A DNA stretch of 64,000 nt from Prauserella_A sp040645195 (GCF_040645195.1 NZ_JBEYXW010000004.1:248001-312000); one strand, 5' to 3'. Shown: positions 39,088 to 48,228, counted from the first letter of the stretch. A program made the numbers and translations. Notes: generated from the sequence alone by a model not told the origin.

Positions 39088-40757
39088 GAGCACACCGCCC
39101 CGTGCGCCGCCGAACCGACCAGCCTCGCGTACTTGGCCAGCACGCCGTGCCGGCGCGGCACCTCGGGTTGCCGCCACCCCTCCTTGCGGCGGGCCAGCTC
39201 GGCCTCGTCGATGCCCAGATCGAGCGTGCGCTCGACCATGTCGAGCACGATCGGGTCGCCGTCGCGCACGAACGCGATCGGCCCGCCGTGGGCGGCCTCC
39301 GGTGCCACGTGCCCAATGCACAGTCCGGTGGTGCCGCCGGAGAACCGTCCGTCGGTGAGCAGCAGGACGTCCTTGCCGAGCCCGGCGCCCTTGATCGCAC
39401 CGGTGACCGCGAGCATCTCGCGCATGCCCGGCCCACCGCGCGGGCCCTCGTTGCGGATCACCACGACGTCGCCCGCCGTGAGCTCGCCGAGCGCGGCCAT
39501 GGCGGCCTGCTCCCCGTCGAAGACCCGCGCCCGCCCCTCGAACCGGGTGGAGTCGAAACCGGCGCTCTTCACCACCGCGCCCTCCGGAGCCAGGCTGCCG
39601 TGCAGGATCGTCAGCCCGCCCGTCGGGTGGATGGGGTCGGCGAGCGTGCGGAGCACCTCACCGTCCAGCTGCGGTGGGGCGAGCTCGGCGAGGTTCTCGG
39701 CGACGGTCTTGCCGGTGACCGTGAGGCAGTCGCCGTGCAGGAGCCCGGCGTCGAGCAGGGCCTGCATCACCACCGGCACGCCACCGACCCGGTCGACTGC
39801 CGTCATCACGTGTCTGCCGAACGGTTTGACGTCGGCCAGATGCGGCACCCGGTCACCGATGCGGGCGAAGTCGTCGAGGGTCAGCTCGACCTCGGCCTCG
39901 TGGGCGATCGCGAGCAGGTGCAGTACCGCATTGGTCGAGCCGCCCAGTGCCATGACCACCGCGATCGCGTTCTCGAACGCCTCGCGGGTGAGGACGTCAC
40001 GGGCCGTGCTGCCCTTGGCGAGCATGCCGACCACCGCCTCCCCACTGGCGCGGGCGAACCGGTCGCGGCGGCGGTCCACCGACGGTGGGCTGGCCGAACC
40101 GGGCAGTGACATGCCGAGCGCCTCCGCGGCGCAGGCCATGGTGTTCGCCGTGTACATCCCACCGCAGGCCCCCTCACCAGGGCAGATGGCCCGCTCGATC
40201 CGGTCGACCTCATCGCGGCCGATGAGGCCACGGGCGCAGGCGCCGACGGCCTCGAACGCGTCGATGATCGTGACCTCCCTGCCGTCGACCGTGCCGGGCA
40301 GGATCGTTCCCGCGTACAGGAACACGGCGGCCACGTCGATGCGCGCGGCGGCCATCAGCATTCCGGGCAGGCTCTTGTCACAGCCGGCCAGCAGCACGGC
40401 GCCGTCCAGTCGTTCGGCCTCCATGACGGTTTCCACCGAGTCGGCGATGACCTCCCGCGACACCAGCGAGAAATGCATGCCCTCATGCCCCATCGAGATG
40501 CCGTCGCTCACCGAGATCGTGCCGAACTCCATGGGAAACCCGCCGCCGGCGTGCACACCCTGCTTACTGGCCTCGGCAAGCCGCTGCAGCGACAGGTTGC
40601 ACGGCGTGATCTCGTTCCACGACGACGCGATGCCGATCTGCGGTTTGACGAAGTCCTCGTCGCCCATGCCGAGCGCCCTGAGCATGCCGCGCGCGGCAGC
40701 GCGCTCGATCCCATCGGTCACCTCGCGGCTGCGGGGCTTCAGGTTGTGTTCGGCCAT
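39084..40757 (-). CDS. ilvD: Dihydroxy-acid dehydratase (557 aa)
   Basis: The ATG at 40757 (MAEHNLKPRSREVTDGIERAAARGMLRALGM) is chosen; an upstream in-frame start overlaps the divergent tex gene. IlvD dehydrates 2,3-dihydroxy-isovalerate and -methylvalerate in valine and isoleucine synthesis and holds an Fe-S cluster. GIASSWNEITPCNL, GCDKSLPGMLMA and GEGACGGMYTANTM carry the cluster Cys; TDGRFSGGTTGLCIGHVAPEA is the C-terminal signature. The gene is divergent from tex with 34 bp between starts. Confidence 0.95.
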   Translation of the reverse strand: MAEHNLKPRSREVTDGIERAAARGMLRALGMGDEDFVKPQIGIASSWNEITPCNLSLQRLAEASKQGVHAGGGFPMEFGTISVSDGISMGHEGMHFSLVSREVIADSVETVMEAERLDGAVLLAGCDKSLPGMLMAAARIDVAAVFLYAGTILPGTVDGREVTIIDAFEAVGACARGLIGRDEVDRIERAICPGEGACGGMYTANTMACAAEALGMSLPGSASPPSVDRRRDRFARASGEAVVGMLAKGSTARDVLTREAFENAIAVVMALGGSTNAVLHLLAIAHEAEVELTLDDFARIGDRVPHLADVKPFGRHVMTAVDRVGGVPVVMQALLDAGLLHGDCLTVTGKTVAENLAELAPPQLDGEVLRTLADPIHPTGGLTILHGSLAPEGAVVKSAGFDSTRFEGRARVFDGEQAAMAALGELTAGDVVVIRNEGPRGGPGMREMLAVTGAIKGAGLGKDVLLLTDGRFSGGTTGLCIGHVAPEAAHGGPIAFVRDGDPIVLDMVERTLDLGIDEAELARRKEGWRQPEVPRRHGVLAKYARLVGSAAHGAVCS

Positions 40758-40791
40758 GGCCCGATCATCCGAGCTGATACCGCAAGGCACA

Positions 40792-43140
40792 ATGCCCTTC
40801 GTGGTTGAGATGGTGTCCATTGATCAGAAGATCGCCGACGAGCTCGGCGTCCGCCCCGGACAGGTACAGGCCGCTGTCGGGCTGCTCGACGGCGGCGCGA
40901 CCGTGCCGTTCATCGCCCGGTACCGCAAGGAGGTGACCGGCGAGCTGGACGACACGCAGCTGCGCACGCTCGAGGAGCGCCTGCGCTACCTGCGTGAGCT
41001 GGAGGAGCGGCGCGCGGCGATCCTCGACTCGGTCCGGACACAGGGCAAGCTCGACGACGAGCTCGAAGCCCGCATCATGGCCGCGGATTCGAAGGCCCGG
41101 CTCGAGGACATCTACCTGCCGTACAAGCCGAAGCGGCGCACCAAGGCCCAGATCGCGCGCGAGGCAGGGCTCGAACCGCTGGCCGACGGGTTACTGGGCG
41201 ACCCGGCGAAGGACCCGCAGGCCGCCGCGGCGCTGTTCGTCGACGCGGACAAGGGCGTGCCCGACGCCGCCGCCGCACTGGACGGCGCGCGGGCCATCCT
41301 GGTCGAGCGTTTCGCCGAGGACGCCGACCTGATCGGTGAGCTGCGCGAGCGCATGTGGTCACAGGGCTGGGTGACCTCGAAGGTCCGCCAGGGCAAGGAG
41401 ACCGACGGCGCGAAGTTCGCCGACTACTTCGACTTCTCCGAACCCTTCACGAAGCTGCCATCGCACCGCATCCTGGCGTTGTTCCGCGGTGAAAAAGAGG
41501 AGATCCTCGACCTGGCCACCGAGCCGGCGGAGCCCACGGACGAGCCGCGGCCGGGCCCCACCGAGTACGAGACCCGCATCGCGGAGCGCTTCGGCGTGTC
41601 CGACCAGGGCAGGCCGGCGGACAAGTGGCTCACCGACACCGTGCGCTGGGCCTGGCGTACCAAGATCCTGCTGCACCTCGGTATCGACCTGCGGATGCGG
41701 CTACGGCAGGCCGCCGAGGACGAGGCCGTGCGAGTGTTCGCCGCGAACCTGCGTGACCTGCTGCTGGCCGCGCCTGCCGGAACCCGGCCGACGATGGGCC
41801 TCGACCCCGGCTACCGCACCGGGGTGAAGGTGGCTGTTGTCGACAGCACAGGCAAGGTCGTCGCCACCGACACCATCTACCCGCACAAGCCGCACGGCCG
41901 GTGGAACGACGCGCTCGTCAAGCTGGAGAAGCTCGCCCGCGAGCACGAGGTGCAGCTCGTCGCCATCGGCAATGGCACGGCCTCACGCGAGACCGACAAG
42001 CTCGCCGCCGAGCTGGTGAAGCTGCGTCCCGAGCTCACCAAGATCGTGGTGTCGGAGGCCGGCGCATCGGTGTACTCGGCATCCGCCTACGGGGCGCAGG
42101 AACTGCCCGAGCTGGACGTGTCCCTGCGCGGTGCGGTGTCCATCGCGCGGCGGCTGCAGGACCCGCTGGCTGAGCTGGTCAAGATCGACCCGAAGTCGAT
42201 CGGTGTCGGCCAGTATCAGCACGACCTCGCGGAGTCGAAACTGTCGCGCTCGCTCGACGCCGTGGTCGAGGACTGCGTGAACGCCGTCGGTGTGGACCTC
42301 AACACCGCGTCGGTTCCGCTGCTGAGCCGGGTGTCGGGTATCGGAACGGGACTGGCCGAGAACATCGTCGCCCACCGCGACGGCAACGGACCGTTCCGCA
42401 GCCGGACCGCGCTCAAGGAGGTGGCGCGACTGGGCCCGAAGGCGTTCGAGCAGTGCGCCGGCTTCCTGCGCATCCCGGACGGCGACGACCCGCTGGACGC
42501 CTCCAGCGTTCACCCCGAGTCCTACCCGGTGGTGCGCCGCATCCTGGACGAGACGAAGCTCGGCATCCGTGAGCTGATCGGTGCCACCCGGGCCCTGCGC
42601 GGTCTGCGACCGGATGCGTTCGTGGACGACACCTTCGGCCTGCCGACCGTCACCGACATCATCGCCGAGCTCGAGAAGCCGGGCCGGGACCCGCGCCCGG
42701 AGTTCAAGACCGCCACCTTCGCCGACGGTGTGGAGACGATGGCCGACCTCGAGCCGGGAATGCGGCTGGAGGGCGTTGTCACCAACGTCGCGGCGTTCGG
42801 CGCGTTCGTCGACATCGGTGTGCACCAGGACGGATTGGTGCACGTGTCGGCGATGTCGCACAACTTCGTCAAGGACCCGCGTGAGGTCGTCAAGCCGGGT
42901 GACGTCGTCAGGGTGAAGGTGCTCGACGTCGACGTGCCGCGCAAGCGGATCTCGCTGACCCTGCGGCTGGACGACGAGGCCAAGCCGAGTGGTGGTGACC
43001 AGCGGGCGCAGGGCGCCCGTGGTGGCGGCCAGCGCAAGAACAGCGGGCGGCAGCAGGGTGGCCGGCAGCAGCGCGAGCGCGGTGCCCCGGCCGGCGGCGC
43101 GATGGCCGATGCGCTCCGAAAGGCCGGCTACCGCAGGTAA
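40792..43140 (+). CDS. tex: Tex-family RNA-binding transcription accessory protein (782 aa)
   Basis: ATG 40792 has AAGG upstream; GTG 40801 and ATG 40810 are in-frame alternatives a few codons later. Tex proteins act on nucleic acid during transcription. The N-terminal HTH-like region (PFIARYRKEVTGELDDTQL), YqgF/RNase H-like core (GLDPGYRTGVKVAVVD, VAIGNGTASRETDKL), helix-hairpin-helix repeats (SGIGTGLAENIVAHRDGNGPF) and a C-terminal S1 domain (MRLEGVVTNVAAFGAFVDIGVHQDGLVHVS) are all visible. The tail is Gln/Gly/Arg rich, typical of actinobacterial Tex. Confidence 0.94.
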   Translation: MPFVVEMVSIDQKIADELGVRPGQVQAAVGLLDGGATVPFIARYRKEVTGELDDTQLRTLEERLRYLRELEERRAAILDSVRTQGKLDDELEARIMAADSKARLEDIYLPYKPKRRTKAQIAREAGLEPLADGLLGDPAKDPQAAAALFVDADKGVPDAAAALDGARAILVERFAEDADLIGELRERMWSQGWVTSKVRQGKETDGAKFADYFDFSEPFTKLPSHRILALFRGEKEEILDLATEPAEPTDEPRPGPTEYETRIAERFGVSDQGRPADKWLTDTVRWAWRTKILLHLGIDLRMRLRQAAEDEAVRVFAANLRDLLLAAPAGTRPTMGLDPGYRTGVKVAVVDSTGKVVATDTIYPHKPHGRWNDALVKLEKLAREHEVQLVAIGNGTASRETDKLAAELVKLRPELTKIVVSEAGASVYSASAYGAQELPELDVSLRGAVSIARRLQDPLAELVKIDPKSIGVGQYQHDLAESKLSRSLDAVVEDCVNAVGVDLNTASVPLLSRVSGIGTGLAENIVAHRDGNGPFRSRTALKEVARLGPKAFEQCAGFLRIPDGDDPLDASSVHPESYPVVRRILDETKLGIRELIGATRALRGLRPDAFVDDTFGLPTVTDIIAELEKPGRDPRPEFKTATFADGVETMADLEPGMRLEGVVTNVAAFGAFVDIGVHQDGLVHVSAMSHNFVKDPREVVKPGDVVRVKVLDVDVPRKRISLTLRLDDEAKPSGGDQRAQGARGGGQRKNSGRQQGGRQQRERGAPAGGAMADALRKAGYRR

Positions 43141-43195
43141 AGCTTCACCCAGCGATGACGTGGCGAGCCGGGCAGCCAAGGCCGACAATAGTGCA

Positions 43196-43657
43196 ATGAC
43201 GTCGACCGGAGGCTTGAGCCCGGCTACCCGTGGGCGGCTGGAGCGTGAGCTCGAACAGCTGCGTGAGCAGCGTGAGTCCCTGGCGCCACGGCTCGGGGAG
43301 GACCCGCTTGGTGACAGTGCGGACCAGGCCGACCTGCTGGAGCGGGCCGAGGTCGTGTCACGGCTCGACCGCCGGATCGCCGAGGTGTACGACCTGCTGC
43401 ACGGCGGTCCCATGACCGAGCAGGTGTCGTCGCTGCGGTCGGGTACGCAGGTCACGCTGCGGTTCAGCGACGGCAGCGTGGAGGAGATGGTCGTCGTCGG
43501 TATCGCCGAGGAGGCCGAGGAGGACGCGTCCACGCTGACCGCCGACAGCCCACTCGGCCGCGCCATCGCGGGACGTCAGAAGGGCGACACCATCACCTAC
43601 CGCACCCCGGCCGGTGAGACGTCCGCGGAGATCGTCCAACTGAAGCCGCCGGCCTGA
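43196..43657 (+). CDS. GreA-family transcription elongation factor-like protein (153 aa)
   Basis: The ATG at 43196 follows tex by 55 bp. The N-terminal ~75 residues form a coiled coil (GRLERELEQLREQRESLAPRL... DLLERAEVVSRLDRRIAEVYDLL), as in the GreA hairpin. The C-terminal FKBP-like domain ends DSPLGRAIAGRQKGDTITYRTPAGETSAEIV. The acidic tip residues in the loop (EDPLGDSADQ) are not the canonical GreA DE pair, so cleavage stimulation is uncertain; it may be a divergent Rnk/GreA paralogue. Its placement after tex suggests a shared link to RNA polymerase. Confidence 0.82.
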   Translation: MTSTGGLSPATRGRLERELEQLREQRESLAPRLGEDPLGDSADQADLLERAEVVSRLDRRIAEVYDLLHGGPMTEQVSSLRSGTQVTLRFSDGSVEEMVVVGIAEEAEEDASTLTADSPLGRAIAGRQKGDTITYRTPAGETSAEIVQLKPPA

Positions 43658-43663
43658 ACCCGC

Positions 43664-43767
43664 GCGAGTCCCCGCCCAAGCCCGCGAGTCCCCCGCCCAG
43701 GCCCGCGAGTTGCCCGTTCCGGCCCGCGAGTTGCCCGCCCAGGCGCGCGAGTTGCCCGTTCCGCCGC
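43664..43767 (+). repeat. 21-bp tandem repeat array D (5 units) between greA-like gene and mftR
   Basis: Units start at 43664 (one C short), 43684, 43705, 43726 and 43747, alternating GCGAGTCCCCCGCCCAGGC and GCGAGTTGCCCGTTCCGGCC. The array lies 6 bp after the greA-like stop and upstream of a long hairpin (43815-43863). Confidence 0.92.
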
Positions 43768-43814
43768 GATGGGGTGATGCCGAACGCGGTCAGCGCAGCC
43801 CTCACTGCGTCGTT

Positions 43815-43863
43815 CCCCCAAGGCCACCTTGGTTGCGTTCAACGCAACTATGGTGGCCTTGGG
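43815..43863. terminator. Long palindromic hairpin between convergent genes, probable bidirectional terminator
   Basis: CCCCCAAGGCCACCTTGG-TTGCGTT on the left pairs with AACGCAA and TGGTGGCCTTGGG on the right, giving a ~20-bp interrupted stem. It is followed by TTTT (43866-43869) on the top strand. It sits between the greA-like gene and mftR, which converge. The family recurs at 62301 and as single arms in cobN. A terminator role is inferred from position and structure. Confidence 0.75.
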
Positions 43864-43876
43864 TGCTTTTCGACGG

Positions 43877-44476
43877 TCACGCGAAGCCGTGTGCCAGCTC
43901 GGCCAGTCCCTCGTCGAGCACATCGCACAACGGTACGTCCGGGTGTTCGAGCCAGTACTCGTACGCGGCGAGCGCGACGCCGAGCGCTGCATGCGCGATG
44001 GCCTGCGGTCGCAGGGCGCCCGGCTCCTCGCCGAGCCGCTCAGCGGCGAACTCGGCCACCACCGCACGCCAGTCGCCGTAACGCAGCGTCGAGTGGGCCT
44101 GCAACGCGGGGACCCGCAGGATCAGGTCCATCCGCCTGCGGTGCCGGTCGACCTCCGCGGGCTCCACCTTGTTGAACTCGACCACCACCGCGCGCACGGC
44201 CTGCATCAGCGGTTCGTCCGCAAGCCTGCCGCGGAACTGCTCGCGCATCTGGTCGAGCTGCTCGGTGAACGAACCCCACACCACGTCGTTCTTCGACTCG
44301 AAGTACCGGAAGAAGGTCCGCCTGCCGATGCCGGCGCCCTTGGCGATCTCGTCGACCGTGGTCGCGTCGAAGCCGTCGCGTTCGAACAACTCGAAGGCAA
44401 CCCGCTCCAGCTCGTACTGACTGGTCGACCGGCGCCGACCCGGCCGAACGGGTAGCTCTGCCGCCTTGTCCGCCAT
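43877..44476 (-). CDS. mftR: Mycofactocin-locus TetR-type regulator (199 aa)
   Basis: ATG 44476 (MADKAAELPVRPGRR) with GGAAGGG just upstream is preferred; ATG 44488 is possible. The HTH is at about 20-65 (FERDGFDATTVDEIAKGAGIGRRTFFRYFESKNDVVW), matching MftR proteins that head mycofactocin loci. The ligand domain follows (LADEPLMQAVRAVVVEFNKVEP...). MftR of mycobacteria responds to acyl-CoA; that is known for the family, not shown here. It is divergent from mftA across 78 bp and likely represses the mft operon and itself. Confidence 0.92.
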   Translation of the reverse strand: MADKAAELPVRPGRRRSTSQYELERVAFELFERDGFDATTVDEIAKGAGIGRRTFFRYFESKNDVVWGSFTEQLDQMREQFRGRLADEPLMQAVRAVVVEFNKVEPAEVDRHRRRMDLILRVPALQAHSTLRYGDWRAVVAEFAAERLGEEPGALRPQAIAHAALGVALAAYEYWLEHPDVPLCDVLDEGLAELAHGFA

Positions 44477-44554
44477 CAGCCCTTCCATTTGACACCCGGT
44501 GCCATTAATCTCTCGTCCACGATCACACAACTGCTCAGCGAGGAGTAGCTTGCC
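44477..44554. promoter_or_regulatory. Divergent mftR/mftA control region
   Basis: Between the two start codons lie TTTGACACCCGGTGCCATTAATC with a short dyad CACC-C-GGTG (near 44494), a TTGACA-like -35 candidate, and AGGAG at 44541-44545 as the mftA ribosome-binding site. The dyad is the best operator candidate for MftR. Assignment is by position and symmetry only. Confidence 0.45.
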
Positions 44555-44644
44555 ATGGACGAGGCCACAGCCACGGAAGTCACCGTCGAGGAAGACCTGC
44601 TCGTCGAGGAAGTCTCGATCGACGGCATGTGCGGTGTCTACTAG
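44555..44644 (+). CDS. mftA: Mycofactocin precursor peptide MftA (29 aa)
   Basis: Too short for ordinary gene calling. The ATG at 44555 follows AGGAG by 9 bp; the peptide is MDEATATEVTVEEDLLVEE, then VSIDGMCGVY, and stops with TAG. The acidic leader and the invariant C-terminal IDGMCGVY are diagnostic for MftA. MftC acts on the terminal Val-Tyr (oxidative decarboxylation and crosslink), after which MftE releases the modified dipeptide. The stop overlaps the mftB start by 11 bp. Confidence 0.97.
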   Translation: MDEATATEVTVEEDLLVEEVSIDGMCGVY

Positions 44645-44921
44645 CCGCCGGTTCGAACCGGGCCGGCCGTACCGGCTCCGCTCCAGCGTCGCCCTACGGC
44701 CGGAACCATTCGGGGCGCTGGCCTACGACTTCACCACGAGGAAACTCTCCTTCCTCAAGACACAACTGCTCGTCGACGTCGTCCGCGAGCTGGAGAACCA
44801 GCCCGACGCACACTCCGCCCTGAGCGCCGCCAACGTGCCCGAGCACGAGCGTGCGCGCTATCTCGACGCGCTCGCGGGCCTGGAGTCCGCGGGCACGATC
44901 GAAGCACGAGGGGAAGCATGA
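44634..44921 (+). CDS. mftB: Mycofactocin RRE chaperone MftB (95 aa)
   Basis: The GTG at 44634 lies inside the last codons of mftA and is the first usable in-frame start. The protein is VSTSRRFEPGRPYRLRSSV followed by ALRPEPFGALAYDFTTRKLSFLKTQLL, typical of MftB, the RiPP recognition element that binds the MftA leader and delivers it to MftC. It ends in ATGA overlap with mftC, so A-B-C are tightly coupled. Confidence 0.94.
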   Translation: MSTSRRFEPGRPYRLRSSVALRPEPFGALAYDFTTRKLSFLKTQLLVDVVRELENQPDAHSALSAANVPEHERARYLDALAGLESAGTIEARGEA

Positions 44922-46108
44922 CCAAGCTGACCGAGCACTTCCAGCACGGGCTCGATGCGCCGATCTGCCTCACCTGGGAGCTGACCTACGCCTGCAACCT
45001 GTCGTGCGTGCACTGCCTTTCCTCCTCCGGACGCCGCGACCCGCGGGAACTGTCCACAGAGGAATGCAAGGCCGTGATCGACGAAATGCAGCGCCTGCAG
45101 GTCTTCTACGTCAACATCGGCGGTGGTGAGCCCACGATCCGCCCGGACTTCTGGGAGCTCGTCGAGTACGCGGTGCGCCACCAGGTCGGCGTGAAGTTCT
45201 CCACCAACGGCGTGCGCATCACACCGGAACGCGCCCGCTGGCTCGCCGGGACCGACTACGTCGACGTGCAGCTCTCACTCGACGGCGCCACCGCCGAGGT
45301 CAACGACCACGTGCGCGGTCCTGGCTCGTTCGAGACCACCATGCGTGCCATGGAGAACCTGCGGGACGCGGGCTTCAGAGACTTCAAGATCAGCGTCGTG
45401 ATGACCCGCCACAACGTGGGCCAGCTGGACGACTTCAAGCGCATCGCCAACACCTATGGTGCGCAGCTGCGGATCACACGACTGCGGCCGTCCGGCAGGG
45501 GCGCGGACACGTGGGACGAGCTGCATCCCACGGCCGACCAACAGCTCCGGCTCTACGAGTGGCTGCTCGACAATGGCGACAACGTGCTCACCGGCGACTC
45601 CTTCTTCCATCTCAACGCGCTTGGCTCCACACCACTGCCGGGGTTGAACCTGTGCGGCGCGGGCCGGGTGGTGTGCCTGATCGACCCGATCGGCGACGTC
45701 TACGCGTGCCCGTTCGCGATCCACGACGAGTTCCTGGCAGGCAACGTTCGCGACGAGGGCGGGTTCACCTCGGTGTGGCGGACGTCGGAGCTGTTCGCGC
45801 GGCTGCGGACGCCGCAGACCGGCGGCGCGTGCACGTCGTGTTCGGCATACGACTCGTGTCAGGGCGGTTGCATGGCCGCGAAGTTCTTCACCGGGCTCCC
45901 ACTCGATGGACCGGACCCGGAATGCGTGAAAGGCAACGGAGAACGTGCACTCGCGCTCGTCGGCGCCGAGAAACCCAAGCCGGACAAGGACCATTCGCAT
46001 CGGGGGCGCAAGCGGGTCCCGGTCGCCATCAGCTGGGGACCACCCGCGCCGGACCAGCTTCCTGACCGCGCCTGCGACACCAGTCCGCTCGCGGGTTTCC
46101 GCCCGTGA
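44918..46108 (+). CDS. mftC: Mycofactocin radical SAM maturase MftC (396 aa)
   Basis: The ATG at 44918 overlaps mftB. The radical SAM cluster ligands are C26, C30 and C33 (CNLSCVHC). GGGEPTIRPDFWELV and FSTNGVRI are the SAM-binding parts, and a SPASM region with auxiliary-cluster Cys is at the end (CGAGRVVCLID, YACPF, CTSCSAYDSCQGGCMAAKFF). MftC oxidatively decarboxylates the C-terminal Tyr of MftA and forms the Val-Tyr lactam. A basic Lys/His/Arg stretch follows the SPASM region. All expected residues are present. Confidence 0.97.
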   Translation: MTKLTEHFQHGLDAPICLTWELTYACNLSCVHCLSSSGRRDPRELSTEECKAVIDEMQRLQVFYVNIGGGEPTIRPDFWELVEYAVRHQVGVKFSTNGVRITPERARWLAGTDYVDVQLSLDGATAEVNDHVRGPGSFETTMRAMENLRDAGFRDFKISVVMTRHNVGQLDDFKRIANTYGAQLRITRLRPSGRGADTWDELHPTADQQLRLYEWLLDNGDNVLTGDSFFHLNALGSTPLPGLNLCGAGRVVCLIDPIGDVYACPFAIHDEFLAGNVRDEGGFTSVWRTSELFARLRTPQTGGACTSCSAYDSCQGGCMAAKFFTGLPLDGPDPECVKGNGERALALVGAEKPKPDKDHSHRGRKRVPVAISWGPPAPDQLPDRACDTSPLAGFRP

Positions 46109-46126
46109 CGCGCCGCGGCACCTGAC

Positions 46127-46912
46127 ATGAGCGCGGGCACGGCGATCGTCACCGGCGCCGCGCGTGGCATCGGTGCCGCCGTCGTGCGCCGCCTCGCAGG
46201 CAGCGGCTGGCGGGTCGTGGCGGTGGACGTCTGCGCCGACGATCCGCGGGTGCAGTACGCTCTGGCCTCCCGCGAGCAGCTGGCCGCACTGGCCGCCGAA
46301 CACCCGGACTCGGTGGTCGACGTCGTCGCCGACGTGCAGGACCTCGCGGCGCTGCGGGATGCCGTCGCGGTGGCGGAGAACCGTTTCGGCGGTCTCGACG
46401 CCGCGGTCGCCGGCGCTGCGCTCATGGCGGGCGGCCAGCCGCTGTGGGAAACCAGCGACAAGGAATGGGACGCCCTGTTCTCCGTCGGCGTGGTGGGCGT
46501 GGCGAACCTCGCCCGCGCCGCGATACCGGCGCTGCTACGCCGACCCGAGCCCCGGCACGGCCGGTTCGTCGCGCTGGCCTCCTCGGCCGCGCACCACGGA
46601 CTCTGGCACCTCGCGGGCTACAACGCCGCCAAGCACGCCGTGGTCGGGCTGATCAAGGGACTCGCAGCGGACCTACGCGGCACCGGCATCTGCGCGAGCG
46701 CCGTGTCACCGGGGTCGACACGCACCGACCTGCTCGCCGCGACCGCGCAGCTGTACGAGCTACCCGACGTGGCGGCGTTCGCGCGGCACCAGCTCGTCGA
46801 ACGGCTGCTGGAACCCGACGAGATCGCAGCGGTGGTCTGCTTCCTGTGCTCGCCGGAGTCTTCGGCCATCACGGGCAGCGTCGTGCAGGCCGATGGTGGT
46901 TTCCTGCCATGA
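46127..46912 (+). CDS. Mycofactocin-associated SDR oxidoreductase (261 aa)
   Basis: The ATG at 46127 is 18 bp after mftC. It is a classical-fold SDR: TGAARGIG at about 8-15, NAG-type VAGAALMAGG, Ser in ALASSAAHHGLW, and YNAAK as the catalytic Tyr/Lys. The SDR in this slot belongs to the subfamily found within mycofactocin loci, whose members hold their nicotinamide cofactor tightly and hand electrons to mycofactocin. Substrate unknown. It occupies the position where mftD usually follows mftC. The stop overlaps the mftF start. Confidence 0.88.
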   Translation: MSAGTAIVTGAARGIGAAVVRRLAGSGWRVVAVDVCADDPRVQYALASREQLAALAAEHPDSVVDVVADVQDLAALRDAVAVAENRFGGLDAAVAGAALMAGGQPLWETSDKEWDALFSVGVVGVANLARAAIPALLRRPEPRHGRFVALASSAAHHGLWHLAGYNAAKHAVVGLIKGLAADLRGTGICASAVSPGSTRTDLLAATAQLYELPDVAAFARHQLVERLLEPDEIAAVVCFLCSPESSAITGSVVQADGGFLP

Positions 46913-48228
46913 AGCCAGGAACCAGGCTCACCCTCGACGACTCCGTACGCCGCCGGGGCAGGCTACTGATCGGTGGCTCACCACTGCGCCTGGTGCGGCT
47001 TGGCACGGCCGGTGACCGGCTGCTGGACCGCTGGCTCGCGGGGGAACCGCTCGGTGCGGGCCCGCCCGAGCAGCGGCTCGCACGGAGGCTGGTCGATGCG
47101 GGGCTCGTTCACCCGGCCCCGCCCATTGAGCTGACACCCGCCGACGTCACGCTTGTGTTGCCGGTCAAGGACAATGCCGCTGGCGCGGCAAGGGTGCTGG
47201 CCGCAACGGGCGGTCTGCGTGAGCGGATCGTGGTCGACGACGGCTCACCGCAACCGCTGCCCGGAGCCCGGGTGCGGCACGACCAGCCGGCCGGTCCCGC
47301 GGCGGCGCGGAACGCCGGCTGGCGTCTGGCGCGCACGGAACTGGTGGCATTCCTCGACTCCGACACGGTTCCCGAACCGGGCTGGCTGGATGCGCTGCTG
47401 TCGCAGTTCTCCGATCCGGCTGTGGTCGCCGTGGCACCCCGGATTCGCAGCCTGCCCGGCAACAGCGTGCTCGCCCGCTACGAGGCGGACCGGTCGAGTC
47501 TCGATCTCGGCCCGCATCCGGCACCGGTGCGGCCGATGAGCCGGGTGAGCTACGTGCCGAGCGCGGCGCTCGTGGTGCGCCGCTCCGCGCTGGCGGCGGT
47601 CGGTGGCTTCGACACGACGCTGCGGTTCGGTGAGGACGTCGACCTGGTGTGGCGCCTGCTCGACATCGGCGCCGTGCGCTACGAACCGGCGTCGGTCGTG
47701 GCCCATGAGCCGCGTGCGGATTTGCGGCGCTGGCTGCGCCAGCGCTTCGAGTACGGCACGTCGGCGGCACCGCTGTCGGCACGGCACCGGGGGCGGCTCA
47801 GCTGTGCCCGGCTGTCGGTGTGGAGCGCCGCCGCGTGGGCGTTACTGGCGGCAGGGAAGCCCCGGTCGGCGCTGGCAGTTGCCGTTGCGAGCACGGCATT
47901 GCTGCCGCGCAGGCTGCGTGGACGTGGTGTGCCGGTCGGCGAGTCGCTCCGGCTGGCCGCTTTGGGCCAGCTCGGCGCGGGACGGCTGCTCGCCGAGGCC
48001 GTGCGACGTGCGTGGTGGCCACTGGCGCTGCTGACCAGACGTGGCCGCCGGGTGCTCCTCGTCGCGCTCGTGCCGTGCGTGGCCGAGTCACTGGGCCACT
48101 CCCCCGCGTGGTTCGCGCTGCGCGTGGCCGACGATCTCGCCTACGGCGCGGGCGTCTGGGCGGGCTGCGTGCGTGAGCGCACCGTGGCGCCGCTGCTGCC
48201 GCAGTTCACCGAGGGCGGGTTGCGGTGA
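46909..48228 (+). CDS. mftF: Mycofactocin glycosyltransferase MftF (439 aa)
   Basis: ATG 46909 overlaps the SDR stop. The protein is a family 2 glycosyltransferase: VTLVLPVKDNAAGAARVL, a DDG motif in IVVDDGSPQPLP, the DxD DSDTVPEPGW, and GGFDTTLRFGEDVDLVWRL. C-terminal hydrophobic segments (about 310-400) suggest membrane association. MftF adds beta-glucose units to premycofactocin, giving the oligoglycosylated cofactor. It stands directly before mftE, the reverse of the common order. Confidence 0.93.
   Translation: MKPGTRLTLDDSVRRRGRLLIGGSPLRLVRLGTAGDRLLDRWLAGEPLGAGPPEQRLARRLVDAGLVHPAPPIELTPADVTLVLPVKDNAAGAARVLAATGGLRERIVVDDGSPQPLPGARVRHDQPAGPAAARNAGWRLARTELVAFLDSDTVPEPGWLDALLSQFSDPAVVAVAPRIRSLPGNSVLARYEADRSSLDLGPHPAPVRPMSRVSYVPSAALVVRRSALAAVGGFDTTLRFGEDVDLVWRLLDIGAVRYEPASVVAHEPRADLRRWLRQRFEYGTSAAPLSARHRGRLSCARLSVWSAAAWALLAAGKPRSALAVAVASTALLPRRLRGRGVPVGESLRLAALGQLGAGRLLAEAVRRAWWPLALLTRRGRRVLLVALVPCVAESLGHSPAWFALRVADDLAYGAGVWAGCVRERTVAPLLPQFTEGGLR

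Noticed and set aside
43593..43805. Short heptad-rich reverse frame over repeat array D (GQLARLGGQLAGRNGQ-type)
   Set aside because: It is only the repeat translated; similar frames exist at every array, and there is no start context or conservation argument for it.
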